Made by a program: the position numbers and the translations under genes | The notes under the pieces: generated by a model | Database searches by the model: none | Told to the model about the DNA's origin: nothing | Seen by the model: the letters and a program-made list of their open reading frames with translations, nothing else | Shown: positions 7,721 through 19,565 of the stretch, piece by piece | Layout: each line of letters begins with the position of its first letter | How positions within the stretch are numbered: the first letter of the stretch is position 1 | Origin: Tunturibacter psychrotolerans | GTDB lineage: Bacteria > Acidobacteriota > Terriglobia > Terriglobales > Acidobacteriaceae | Direction: 5' to 3' | DNA: 64,000 nt | NCBI RefSeq assembly: GCF_040359615.1 | Contig: NZ_CP132942.1 | Span: 992,001-1,056,000, forward strand

Positions 7721-10666
7721 TCACGGTTTTTGAGGTTGGGCGAGGACTTCGGCGAGGTGCATGGGTTTTGTGTTGGTGTTTTGCGTGACTTGCTCGGCGC
7801 AGCTGAAGCCGTCGGTGACGAGGATGGTGTTGGCGGCTTTGTTGCGGACGGCGGGGAGAAGGACGCGGTTGGCTAGCGTTTGCGAGACGGTGTACTTTTC
7901 TTTTTCGAAGCCGAAGGGGCCGGCCATGCCGCAGCAGCCGGAGTCGAGGAGTTCGACGTCGGCGCCGGTGAGGCGGAGGAGGGCGATCTCGTCGTGCATG
8001 CCCATGGTTGCGCGGTGATGGCAGTGGCCGTGGACGAGGATCTTCTCGTCGAGTTGCGGTGGTCTGTAATGCGGGGCGTGTTTGACGAGGAACTCGCTGA
8101 GGAGGAAGGTCTGGTCGCGGAGTTTTTGCGCGCGGGGGTCGTGGGGGAGGAGGTTGGTGAGCTCGTCGCGGAAGACGGAGGCGCAGGAGGGTTCGAGCAC
8201 GACGATGGGGGTGCCGGCTTGTAGCTGCGCGGTAAGGGCGTTGAGGGTTTTGAGGAGATAGTCTTTGGCAGTGTCGAGCATGCCGAAGTCGTAGAGGGGG
8301 CGGCCGCAGCATAGGTGTTGCGTGGGCAGCGTGACGCGGAAGCCGGCGGTGGTGAGGACGTTGTGCGCGGCACGCATGGCTGCGGGGTGGAAGTAGTTGT
8401 TGAAGGTGTCGGCCCAGAGGAAGACCTCGGGGGCTTCGGCGGGGAGTGGGATGCGGCGGTCGCGGCGGCGTTGAGGATCGCGGGCGAGGCGGCGATCGGG
8501 AGTGAAGGGTTTGGAGAAGCGGGGGAAGGTGCGCTTCGGGTGGATGTGGAGGAGTTTCTTCATGACGGCGCTGATGAGTGGGGTGTGGTTGATGGTGTTG
8601 ACGAGGTGTGGTGCGTAGGAGGCGAGGCGGGCGAAGAGATCGATTCGGCCGAAGGCGTAGTGAGAGAGCGGGCGCGACTCGCCTTCGTAGTGGTGGGCGA
8701 GAAACTCGGATTTGTAGGTGGCCATGTCGACCGAGACAGGGCACTCGGACTTGCAGGCTTTGCAGGCGAGGCAGAGGTCGAGGGACTCTTTGACCTGCTT
8801 GTTCTTCCATTGGTCGGGGAGGACTTCGCCCTGCATCAGCTCCCAGAGGAGATGGGCGCGGCCGCGGGTGGAGTGGAGTTCTTCGCCGGTGGCCATGAAG
8901 CTTGGGCACATGGTGCCGGCGTCGGTCTTGCGGCAGGCTCCCACGCCGACGCAGCGGAGATTGGCGTCGGCGAAGGAGCCGTTGTTTTCGGCGTAGGCGA
9001 AGTGAGTCTTGGGATGCCAGGGGTTGTAGTCGGCGCCGAGGCGGAGGTCTTCGTGCGGCTCGTGGGCGTCGATGAGCTTGCCGGGGTTAAGGCGGTTGGT
9101 GGGGTCGAAGAGGCGCTTGAAGGTGCGGAAGGCCTGCATGAGTTCGGGGCCGAACATCTTGGGGAGGAGAGCGCCGCGCGCCTGGCCGTCGCCGTGCTCG
9201 CCGGAGAGAGAGCCGCCGTGGGCGAGAGCGATGTCGGCGGCGCTGTCCATGAATTGACGGAATTTGAGGATGCCTTCGGGAGTTTCGAGGTCGAAGTTGT
9301 GGCGCATGTGGACGCAGCCTTGGCCGAAGTGGCCGTACATGGGGCTGCGGTAGCCGTATTCGTTCATGAGCGCGAAGATGGCGCGGAGATAGCTGCCGAG
9401 TTGGTGGGGATCGACGGCGGCGTCTTCCCAACCCTCCCATCCGGTACCGACGCCGGGGATGAAGGCGGTGGCGCCGAGGGCGGACTCGCGAACGCGCCAG
9501 ACACTCTTGGCTTCGGCGGAGGTGTAGATGCGTGTGGTTGCTTCGGCGGGAATGGTTTTGAGGTAGGCGGCGAGAGCGCGAGCCTTAGCGTTGGCCTCGG
9601 GTTGGGTGTCGGCGCCGAACTCGACGATGAGGAAGCCGTTGCCTTCCGGGAGGAGAGTGAGCTCTTCGGCGAACTTCTGCTTGCGGCGCATGGCATCGAG
9701 GAGGAGACCGTCCATGCCTTCGAAGCCGATAGGTTTGTGCTCGAGGATCTGTGGGACGTAGTCGGCGCCGAGGAAGATGTCGGGGAAGCCGACGCCGACG
9801 AGGGTGCGGCAGGGTGGAGATTGGACGAGCTCCAATGTTGCGCCGAGGATGATGGCGCAGGTGCCTTCGCTGCCGACCATGGCGCGGGCTACGTTGAAGG
9901 AGTTTTCGGGGAGGAGCTCGTCGAGGTTGAAGCCGGAGACTCGGCGGGGGATGTTGGGGAACTTCTCGCGGACCTGGTTCGCGTAGGTGTCGCGGAGGGA
10001 TTTCAGAGTGGCGTAGATCTCGCCGACGCGGCCGCCGGCTGCGATGTTGGCGGCGAGCTCGGCTTCGGTGGTGGGGCCTACGGTGAGGCGGGTGCCGTCG
10101 TAGAGGAGTAGGTCGAGGGATGCGATGTTGTCGACGGTCTTGCCGCCCATAAGACCGTGAACGCCGCAGGAGTTGTTGCCGATCATGCCGCCTATGGTGC
10201 ATCGGCTGTGGGTGGCGGGGTCGGGGGCGAAGGTGAGGTGGAGTTTTTCTGCGGCGTCGCGAACGCGATCGAGCACGATGCCGGGCTGGACCTGAACGGT
10301 GCGGTTCTGCACGTCGATCTCGCCCATGCCGTTCATGTATTTGGAGAAGTCGAGGATGACCGCGGCGTTGCAGCCCTGGCCGGCAAGCGAGGTTCCTGCT
10401 CCGCGGGTGAGGACGGGCGCGTTGAAGCGGCGGCAGAGAGCGACGGTGGTGATGACGTCGGCTTCGTCGCGGGGGATGACGACGCCGATGGGGATGTGGC
10501 GATAGTTGGAGGCGTCAGTGGAGTAGAGGGCCTTGGAGGCGGGGTCGAAGCGGACTTCGCCGCGGATCTGCTCGCGGAGGAGTGAGGCGAGTTCGTCGGC
10601 GTCGGGGAAGGTGTCGTGTGCGCGGGCGTGGGAGCTCGGCAGGACGACGAATGGGGAGGTGGACAT
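7721..10666 (-). CDS. FAD-binding and (Fe-S)-binding dehydrogenase, YdiJ/GlcD-GlpC type
   Basis: The protein has 981 residues. Residues about 50-280 form a PCMH-type FAD domain (RGAGTSLAGQG near 88, IGGMIGNNSCG near 158). A FAD-oxidase C-terminal domain follows, with GEHGDGQARG near 489. Next come ferredoxin-like Cys clusters at 572/578/587 and 632/635/638/642 (CLACKACKSECP). Last is a CCG domain with LCCGRPLYDFG and DSGCCGMAGPFG. This one-chain order matches E. coli YdiJ-type D-2-hydroxyglutarate dehydrogenases and large D-lactate dehydrogenase-like proteins. It oxidises a 2-hydroxy acid and passes electrons through Fe-S centres, probably to quinone. A DUF1338 protein that would make D-2-hydroxyglutarate lies 2 kb upstream on the same strand, which favours that substrate. 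D-lactate or glycolate remain possible. Confidence 0.85.
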   Translation of the reverse strand: MSTSPFVVLPSSHARAHDTFPDADELASLLREQIRGEVRFDPASKALYSTDASNYRHIPIGVVIPRDEADVITTVALCRRFNAPVLTRGAGTSLAGQGCNAAVILDFSKYMNGMGEIDVQNRTVQVQPGIVLDRVRDAAEKLHLTFAPDPATHSRCTIGGMIGNNSCGVHGLMGGKTVDNIASLDLLLYDGTRLTVGPTTEAELAANIAAGGRVGEIYATLKSLRDTYANQVREKFPNIPRRVSGFNLDELLPENSFNVARAMVGSEGTCAIILGATLELVQSPPCRTLVGVGFPDIFLGADYVPQILEHKPIGFEGMDGLLLDAMRRKQKFAEELTLLPEGNGFLIVEFGADTQPEANAKARALAAYLKTIPAEATTRIYTSAEAKSVWRVRESALGATAFIPGVGTGWEGWEDAAVDPHQLGSYLRAIFALMNEYGYRSPMYGHFGQGCVHMRHNFDLETPEGILKFRQFMDSAADIALAHGGSLSGEHGDGQARGALLPKMFGPELMQAFRTFKRLFDPTNRLNPGKLIDAHEPHEDLRLGADYNPWHPKTHFAYAENNGSFADANLRCVGVGACRKTDAGTMCPSFMATGEELHSTRGRAHLLWELMQGEVLPDQWKNKQVKESLDLCLACKACKSECPVSVDMATYKSEFLAHHYEGESRPLSHYAFGRIDLFARLASYAPHLVNTINHTPLISAVMKKLLHIHPKRTFPRFSKPFTPDRRLARDPQRRRDRRIPLPAEAPEVFLWADTFNNYFHPAAMRAAHNVLTTAGFRVTLPTQHLCCGRPLYDFGMLDTAKDYLLKTLNALTAQLQAGTPIVVLEPSCASVFRDELTNLLPHDPRAQKLRDQTFLLSEFLVKHAPHYRPPQLDEKILVHGHCHHRATMGMHDEIALLRLTGADVELLDSGCCGMAGPFGFEKEKYTVSQTLANRVLLPAVRNKAANTILVTDGFSCAEQVTQNTNTKPMHLAEVLAQPQKP

Positions 10667-10779
10667 AGGGCTTAACTATACGTCGGCAAACAGTGGACTT
10701 TGAAGGAAGATAGAAACGTTGAACAGGCGGCGACAATGCTTTTGCGGCTTTGGCTTGAGCCAGACTTTATCTGCGCAGT

Positions 10780-12018
10780 TTATTGAATCAGACGCAGGTC
10801 GATCGAGTCAGCCATCGCCTTGTATCCGGCATCGTTGGGATGGAGATGGTCTTTTGAGGCAAAGCGCGGCGACAGTCTGCTGGGATGTTCCGGGTCGCGC
10901 ACTACGGTGTCGAAGTCGATGACGGCGTCGAACGAGCCGCTGGTCCTGATCCATTTATTTATCGCTTGCCTCATCGTCTCCTTCGAATCCGAGTAGTAGC
11001 CAGGAAGAACGACGCCTTCGAATGGGGTGAGAGTGGCTCCAATCAGCCGGATGCCGCGGGCGTGGGCGCGGGCGATGAGTTGTCGGTATGCGCCGATGAC
11101 GTCATCTGCGGTGCGAATGTCCGCGGGATCAGCGAGGTATTCCCCGCCGAGCTTTGCGCCGGGAAAGCAGATGTCATTCATCCCTTCGAGAAGCACGATG
11201 TGGGTGATCCCTGGCAGAGCCAGAGCGTCGCGATCAAAGCGAGCGAGGGCACTGACGCCGAAGTCGTCGCTCAACAGGCGGTTCCCTGCGATGCCTTCGT
11301 TGACGACAGCCAGCTTCGGGCTCGAGGGCAAGCTTCCGAGGCGACGAGCGAGATCGTCTGGCCAGTTGTGGTCCGCATCAACGGTAGATCCATCGCCGTC
11401 AGTCACTGAGTCGCCGAACGCTACCAGTAGGCGCTGGGACGGCTGCGCCGGAACGAGCACGGCACTGACCAGGATTGACGACTCGGTTTGAGCCCCGCCT
11501 TCTATCGTCTCTGCGTGAGTGTAGTCGCCACGTTGTGACACCACCGCGTGTTTGAGCGCCAGCCCATGGATCGTCGGAGTGGCGACGCGTTTGGGAAAGT
11601 AGAGGCTGAGAGTGATTTCTCCTTCTTGGGTGATGGGAAGAGTTACCGGGTCACTGAGGATTGGTGCGCCTGCAGGGATCGTTACCGAGTTGCTGCCATT
11701 GAAAGTAATAGTGTGAATCGAGCTTGTGCTGACACTCGCCGGACTGGTCGGTAATGCGACGGTCGCCGAACCGATGACGAGAGGAGTGAGGCCGAATTCG
11801 TTCGAGAGGCGAAGGCGAATACTGGTTCCACCAACGGATACACGCATGCGCTCCCGCACCGTCTGGTCTTCGATCTTGAGCAGCGGTTCGTCTGGATCGG
11901 GGCTTGCTGATTGCGGGCTAGCTGTCCAAGTGGCGACCCAGGTGTTTCGTTGTGCGTCGGCAACCTGGGAGGCGAATAGAAGAAAGCAAACGAGTGCAAA
12001 GCTCCGCAGTTCATTCAT
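10780..12018 (-). CDS. Secreted SGNH/GDSL hydrolase
   Basis: The protein has 412 residues with a signal peptide ending near QVADAQ. After an N-terminal beta-rich region of about 180 residues, the SGNH core appears. Block I is AFGDSVTDGDGST with the nucleophile Ser, block III is LEGMNDICFPG with Asn, and block V is DHLHPNDAGYKAMA with the catalytic Asp and His. These enzymes deacylate esters, often acetylated sugars, in the periplasm or outside the cell. The N-terminal half resembles the lead domain of fungal and bacterial GDSL proteins that act on plant cell-wall esters, but I cannot assign a substrate. The neighbours on the same strand are a NIPSNAP protein upstream and the YdiJ-type dehydrogenase downstream (113 bp apart). 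Confidence 0.87.
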   Translation of the reverse strand: MNELRSFALVCFLLFASQVADAQRNTWVATWTASPQSASPDPDEPLLKIEDQTVRERMRVSVGGTSIRLRLSNEFGLTPLVIGSATVALPTSPASVSTSSIHTITFNGSNSVTIPAGAPILSDPVTLPITQEGEITLSLYFPKRVATPTIHGLALKHAVVSQRGDYTHAETIEGGAQTESSILVSAVLVPAQPSQRLLVAFGDSVTDGDGSTVDADHNWPDDLARRLGSLPSSPKLAVVNEGIAGNRLLSDDFGVSALARFDRDALALPGITHIVLLEGMNDICFPGAKLGGEYLADPADIRTADDVIGAYRQLIARAHARGIRLIGATLTPFEGVVLPGYYSDSKETMRQAINKWIRTSGSFDAVIDFDTVVRDPEHPSRLSPRFASKDHLHPNDAGYKAMADSIDLRLIQ

Positions 12019-12078
12019 GAAAATGGAGTTCTCCCAGTGTTGAACGCTATATGGTAAAGCGACCAGCAGATTCGAGTG

Positions 12079-12549
12079 TTACTTCATAGGCGAATAATTT
12101 GTTGGACGCATATAGATCTCGTCGACGTTTTCTATCAACTTTTCGGCGTTCTCGGACTTTCGATATTTTTGAAACGCCGGGTCAGTGTGGAATGCGTTCC
12201 AGTTCTTTTCTGCCGCCTCCCGACTCGAATGAGCGACGAGGTAGATGAAGGTGTTGTTCCACGCAGGATCTCCGTTGGGTACCCAGTAACCGACGACGTC
12301 GAGATCGTGCTTGGCGAGTAGCTTTGCTGCGTCGCTAAAACGTGACTCAAGAGCGGGCACCTTGCCCGGTACAGCGTGATAGATATCGAGCTCGAAGACG
12401 CGATTGCTGTCGGCCTCCACTTGCTGCAGGTGCGTCAAGCGGGCTGTGAAGAGCGATCCGGCGGCAAACGAGATAAGTGCAATGCAGCATACGGTCGAAC
12501 CTTTGAGACTCCAGCGATTGAGCGCAGCGAAGGGTGGTTTGTAGCTCAT
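12079..12549 (-). CDS. NIPSNAP-family protein with N-terminal membrane anchor
   Basis: The protein has 156 residues. An N-terminal hydrophobic segment (VCCIALISFAAGSLFTA) suggests a signal anchor. The rest is one ferredoxin-like NIPSNAP domain: FELDIYHAVPGK starts the first strand, VVGYWVPNGDPAWNNTFIYL the second, and WNAFHTDPAFQKYRK is the family's signature helix. The biochemical role of bacterial NIPSNAP proteins is poorly known. They often occur with catabolic genes in this phylum. Spacing to the SGNH gene is 60 bp, so the two may share a transcript. ATG 12549 is used; no strong ribosome-binding site is seen. Confidence 0.8.
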   Translation of the reverse strand: MSYKPPFAALNRWSLKGSTVCCIALISFAAGSLFTARLTHLQQVEADSNRVFELDIYHAVPGKVPALESRFSDAAKLLAKHDLDVVGYWVPNGDPAWNNTFIYLVAHSSREAAEKNWNAFHTDPAFQKYRKSENAEKLIENVDEIYMRPTNYSPMK

Positions 12550-12608
12550 CTTTATGGAATCTCTTGAGTCTCTGGTTTATTTTTCGATGCTTCGATCTAC
12601 GTCAGGAG

Positions 12609-13640
12609 CTAGGCTTTACCCGTTGCGGTCATTTTGAAGATGGCTTGTGCGTTGGAGCTGTCGAAGCCGAGATCGAGTTTTTGTTTGCCGTCTTCTTCGG
12701 GGAGCGGGAGGCGGGTGATGAACTCGTAGAAGGAGCCGTTGACCTCTTTGGAGACGAGAGCACCTTCGGGGGTGTGGAACTTGCGCTGAACCTTGGCGGC
12801 GAGGAAGGCGGTCTGGCGGACGCGGCCGGATTGTGAAGTTTCGACGGCGGCCTTCATGGGCTGGCCGAGGGCTTTCTGTTCTTCGGCGAGTTGATCGACG
12901 TCGGGGACGCGGTCGGTGGCGTGGTTGAAGGCGTTGCCTTCGGTGGAGATCCAAGCCATCTCGGGGGATTCGGCGAGAAGGATCTCGTAGTCGGCGAGGG
13001 TGGGCTCGGTGTGCTGGCGCTCGAAGACGGAGGCGAGGACGGGGAGAAGTGCGACGGACTCGTCGATGGTGAGAGAGCCGGTGGATTCGAGTTTGTCGAG
13101 GAGCGATTTCGCCTGCGGAGTGATCGGGTCTTTCGAACTCGCGGTGACGCGGCGGACGGCTGCCTGGAACTCGGGGGAGAAGCGCTCGGGGTGAAGCTCG
13201 CTGAGGAAGAACTGGGCGATCTCCTCGGAGTAGTCGGCCTGGGCGTGGGAGCGGCCGGTCATCTTGAGGCGCTCGAGCGGGTAGACGCCGTTGAGTGCGT
13301 AACCGAGAGGGCGAAGGATGCGGGTGATGGCCTCCTGTCCGGCGGGGAGGCCGCCCATGCCTTCGAGTGCGACGGTGCGGACAGCGCCGTGATCGTGGAG
13401 GATCTGGCGGCCCTTGCCTAGGGTGTAGTCGGCGTAGGTCTTCGCGGTGGGGACGCGCCGAAGAAGGTCTTCGAAGAGGAGCATGTTGAGTGCTTGCGCA
13501 AGGACGGCGCGGGAGACCTGCGGGCCGGGGGCGGCGGCGATCTCGGGATGGATGACGAGCAGCTTGAAGAGGTGTTCGGTGCGGTCGGTGCCGATGATCT
13601 TGCCGAGTACTTCGCGTAGGACGCTGGTGCCTGTGCTCAT
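12609..13640 (-). CDS. DUF1338 protein, 2-oxoadipate dioxygenase/decarboxylase (HglS/YdcJ-like)
   Basis: The protein has 343 residues. HDHGAVRTVAL places His84 and Arg88 four residues apart. FNHATDRVPDVD supplies His240, and NGSFYEF supplies Glu306. As I recall the HglS family, the iron ligands and substrate Arg are His70/Arg74, His226 and Glu294, so the spacing (156 and about 66) agrees well. HglS converts 2-oxoadipate to D-2-hydroxyglutarate with O2, a late step of D-lysine and pipecolate breakdown. The ATG at 13640 has GAGGAATAAACA before it. The YdiJ-type dehydrogenase downstream would take the product to 2-oxoglutarate. The protein is somewhat shorter than Pseudomonas HglS, so the exact activity remains inferred. 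Confidence 0.83.
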   Translation of the reverse strand: MSTGTSVLREVLGKIIGTDRTEHLFKLLVIHPEIAAAPGPQVSRAVLAQALNMLLFEDLLRRVPTAKTYADYTLGKGRQILHDHGAVRTVALEGMGGLPAGQEAITRILRPLGYALNGVYPLERLKMTGRSHAQADYSEEIAQFFLSELHPERFSPEFQAAVRRVTASSKDPITPQAKSLLDKLESTGSLTIDESVALLPVLASVFERQHTEPTLADYEILLAESPEMAWISTEGNAFNHATDRVPDVDQLAEEQKALGQPMKAAVETSQSGRVRQTAFLAAKVQRKFHTPEGALVSKEVNGSFYEFITRLPLPEEDGKQKLDLGFDSSNAQAIFKMTATGKA

Positions 13641-13730
13641 TGTTTATTCCTCGTGACTGCCGGAGGGTTTCGTCCGGCCCTAACATCATCGTCAATGGGA
13701 GTGCGTCTGTAAAGCTGCCCTGCGCGGGCG

Positions 13731-13851
13731 GCGGTCACTTCGTGACATGTATGCCGGCTTCGCCCGGGGCCTCCCGATGGTCGGCGGAAAATTCTCATCG
13801 CGACCAGCGGGAGCGTCAACCGAAGGGGTATACCTGTCACGAAGTGACCGC
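13731..13851. repeat. 121-bp palindromic repeat element with 25-bp inverted termini
   Basis: Arms at 13731-13755 and 13827-13851 are inverted copies that match at 23 of 25 positions. Each arm contains its own small palindrome, GTCACTTCGTGAC or its complement. The symmetry continues inward through CTCCCG, TGGTCG and CGACCA to a centre near GAAAATTCTC, so transcripts of either strand would fold into one long hairpin. No coding sequence is seen. It lies in the 270-bp gap between the DUF1338 and amidase genes. It resembles a REP/MITE-like non-autonomous element. Confidence 0.75.
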
Positions 13852-13910
13852 ACCGCGCGTAGCGGGTAGTTTCATGCCGAATAGGTTCATACGGCCTAGT
13901 GTCGGCGGGT

Positions 13911-15206
13911 TTAGAGCGAGGCTGCGAAGGCCAGGAGCACGGCGTCCTGCATGGGGGCGGCGATGAGCTGCATGCCTGTGCCGAAGGGTGCGCCGATAGC
14001 TTCTCCAGCGAGAGTGACGGTGGGCAGGCCCGCGAGACTGGCAGGTGTGGTGTAGCGCAGAATCGCTCCGCGGATGTGAGATTGGTCTTTGCCCGCGATG
14101 AGTTTGTTAACCGGGGCGCATGGAACGAGCAGGAGGTCGACTTGTTGGAAGAGCGACGAGATTTGAGTGCGGAAGATATCCAGGCGATGGTGGAGGGTTT
14201 CGAGTTGGGTTGTCGTGATGGACGCTCCCCATGCGAGGCGATCTGCGATTGCGGGCTCGAAGTGTTGATAGCGGTTCCGGTGGATTTGGGCTGCTTCGCT
14301 GGCCTGTATGGTGCTGAATATCTCCAAGCTGTCGGCCCAGAAGGCAGTGTCGATTGGAGTCAGGGTTGAGCCGTGATGGGTGAGGTGCTGCTTCCATGCA
14401 GCGAATGCGGAGAGGACCTCGGGCTCGCAGTCGTGAGTGAAATCGTCCCCGGCGTAGCCGATTCGGAGTTGGGTGGGTGTGGGGGCCGCGGGGATGTCGT
14501 AGATGGCGCTGGCCAGTGCGGGGCCGTCGCGGAGATCGCGGAAGAGCAGGCCGAGGGTATCGAAGGATGGCGCTAGATGGAAGGCACCGGCCCAGCGTTC
14601 TTCGCCACGGCTGACGCCGAGAGAGGCACGGTAGCCAGTGAGTCCGCAGAGTGCGGCTGGGACGCGGACTGAGCCGCCGGTGTCGGTGCCGATGGCTGCG
14701 AGCGCGGACCCTTCCTGTACGCTCGCGGCTGCGCCGCTCGAGGAGCCGCCTGTAAGTAGAGTTGCGTCGCGGGGTTGGACAGAGTCGCCGTAGTCGGCGT
14801 TTTCGCCAGTGATTCCGTAGGCGAGTTGGTGGAGATGAGTTTTTCCGGGGATGATTGCGCCTGCGTCCAATAAGCGCTGGGCGACCCAGGAGCTTTTTCG
14901 GGCATTGGGGTTGAGCTGCGCATAGTAGTGGGAGCCGCAGCTTGTTGTAGTGCCGACCACGTCGAAGCAGTCTTTGATCGAGATTGGAATTCCATAAAGA
15001 GGTGGGCGATTTTGAGCGTGGGAGAAGATGGTCGGGAGTAATTCGGCGCGATGGAGCGATTCGGTGGTGGTGAGGGTCAGGTACGTGTTGTGTGAGGCGT
15101 TGCTGTTGGCCCTGCCGGCAGCCTCAGTGGCGATGGTGACGGGGTCGGTTGCTGCGGAGGCGAGGGCATCGCGTAGGAGGGTGAGCGGAGAGGAGGCGTT
15201 TGTCAT
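13911..15206 (-). CDS. Amidase-signature family hydrolase
   Basis: The protein has 431 residues from the ATG at 15206 (a TTG at 15242 would add 12). The catalytic triad of the amidase signature family is visible: Lys in GIPISIKDCFDV, cis-Ser and Ser in the glycine-serine-rich segment GGSSSGAAASVQ and GTDTGGSVRVPAALCG. The family hydrolyses amide bonds in substrates ranging from simple amides to misacylated tRNA. There is no signal peptide, so it should be cytosolic. It is shorter than GatA (about 480 residues) and no gatB/gatC is nearby, so a GatA role is unlikely. It is the last gene of the minus-strand run glgE, treS, cytochrome, amidase, and starts 39 bp after the cytochrome stop. Confidence 0.87.
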   Translation of the reverse strand: MTNASSPLTLLRDALASAATDPVTIATEAAGRANSNASHNTYLTLTTTESLHRAELLPTIFSHAQNRPPLYGIPISIKDCFDVVGTTTSCGSHYYAQLNPNARKSSWVAQRLLDAGAIIPGKTHLHQLAYGITGENADYGDSVQPRDATLLTGGSSSGAAASVQEGSALAAIGTDTGGSVRVPAALCGLTGYRASLGVSRGEERWAGAFHLAPSFDTLGLLFRDLRDGPALASAIYDIPAAPTPTQLRIGYAGDDFTHDCEPEVLSAFAAWKQHLTHHGSTLTPIDTAFWADSLEIFSTIQASEAAQIHRNRYQHFEPAIADRLAWGASITTTQLETLHHRLDIFRTQISSLFQQVDLLLVPCAPVNKLIAGKDQSHIRGAILRYTTPASLAGLPTVTLAGEAIGAPFGTGMQLIAAPMQDAVLLAFAASL

Positions 15207-15245
15207 GGTTTGGGACCGTGATGAGTCAGACGCGGAAATCAATGA

Positions 15246-16127
15246 TCAGTGGATCTTTGTGGCGAAGGTCTGGAAGTAGGCTTGTAGTGCTTTCGCGGTA
15301 GATACGTCGAGTGTCGGATTCGGCGGCATGGCCGAGTTTGGATCAATGGATTTTGGATCGCGAATGTAGCGCTCGAAGGTCGATGGCGAAGCGGCCGCGT
15401 AGTTGCCCAGGGTTTGCCATGGTCTGCCGGCCTTGGTGCCGCCGTAGTGGCCCATGTTGTGGCAGCGGTAGCAATGTTGCTGGGCGATCCGAAAGCCCTC
15501 GATGACCTGCAGGTTGGACGCATCTCTTTTATGAGGCGCAATGGCGCCATAGACTTGCTGCGCCGTACCAAACTCCACCCGAGTTACTTTCGCCGGAATT
15601 TTTGGAATCTCCTGAAAGGAGAGAACGCTGAAGGAAGGAGTGAAGTCCGCGTGGGTGACGAAGTAATTTCCAGGGTCGTCGTTTTTCGACTGGGCTACCC
15701 AGGTTTCGACGGGCAGGCCGTTAATCTTCAGCGCGAGGATGGGATGGTGCGCCTTCACATATTCGCGGGTGTACGTCGCGCGATAACCGTCGGAGCAAAG
15801 GGCGGTCAGTAGATCTGCTTCAGGAAGAGCGCCGAGGGAGCGCTCGAGTACATCGAGGTAGACGCCGGTTACGGTCAGCTTTTGCTGAGGGAGTTCGCGA
15901 AAGTTGTCGTCGCCTGTGACGGTGACCGTTGTCTGAGGGAACGTCAGGAGTTGCTCGTACGAGATGTAGCGGACGGTGCCGGGCGAGATGTCTGCTGCCA
16001 AGCCGGCGATCTCGAGGTCCGAATTCGAGCTGCGCTCGGTCAAGAGAAGATGACCGCCCGAAGGAGAGTCGGCCGCTGGCAGCGCAAGACATGCGGCAAC
16101 GACAGCGATCAGCTTCACTGGAGGCAT
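15246..16127 (-). CDS. Periplasmic c-type cytochrome with molybdopterin-oxidoreductase-like domain
   Basis: The protein has 293 residues with a hydrophobic N-terminus (LIAVVAACLALPAADS). Residues about 45-190 resemble the sulfite-oxidase-like fold of small periplasmic proteins: VTGVYLDVLERSLGA, then CSDGYRATYTREYV and ILALKINGLPVETW. The C-terminal 90 residues form a cytochrome c domain with one heme site CYRCH (near residue 205) and a distal Met in SAMPPNPTL. It probably shuttles electrons in the periplasm. The pairing of the two domains is seen directly; whether molybdenum cofactor is bound is not known. It lies between treS (82 bp) and the amidase (39 bp) on the same strand. Confidence 0.75.
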   Translation of the reverse strand: MPPVKLIAVVAACLALPAADSPSGGHLLLTERSSNSDLEIAGLAADISPGTVRYISYEQLLTFPQTTVTVTGDDNFRELPQQKLTVTGVYLDVLERSLGALPEADLLTALCSDGYRATYTREYVKAHHPILALKINGLPVETWVAQSKNDDPGNYFVTHADFTPSFSVLSFQEIPKIPAKVTRVEFGTAQQVYGAIAPHKRDASNLQVIEGFRIAQQHCYRCHNMGHYGGTKAGRPWQTLGNYAAASPSTFERYIRDPKSIDPNSAMPPNPTLDVSTAKALQAYFQTFATKIH

Positions 16128-16209
16128 AATTCAGACTATCGCGGAATCTATCTTCGGCAAGCGCAAAAATGATGAGTTTCGCGCGTCGGTAATTCGGACG
16201 TGGAAACTT

Positions 16210-19524
<3,315 letters not shown>

Positions 19525-19565
19525 TCTTCGTCCTCGTGCTGGAAGCTGATTTATCGAATCGTTAT

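Noticed and set aside
8315..10111. 598-codon open frame on the plus strand opposite the YdiJ-type gene
   Set aside because: It is antisense to a well-supported Fe-S flavoprotein, is Gly/Val/Glu-rich with no domain signature, and is explained by high-GC codon bias.
12616..13695. 359-codon frame overlapping the DUF1338 gene on the same strand
   Set aside because: It is Arg/Pro/His-rich and out of frame with the conserved His/Glu ligands; a typical shadow of a GC-rich gene.
13911..15206. GatA subunit of the tRNA amidotransferase
   Set aside because: It is shorter than GatA, has no gatB/gatC nearby, and an AsnRS gene is present in the window.
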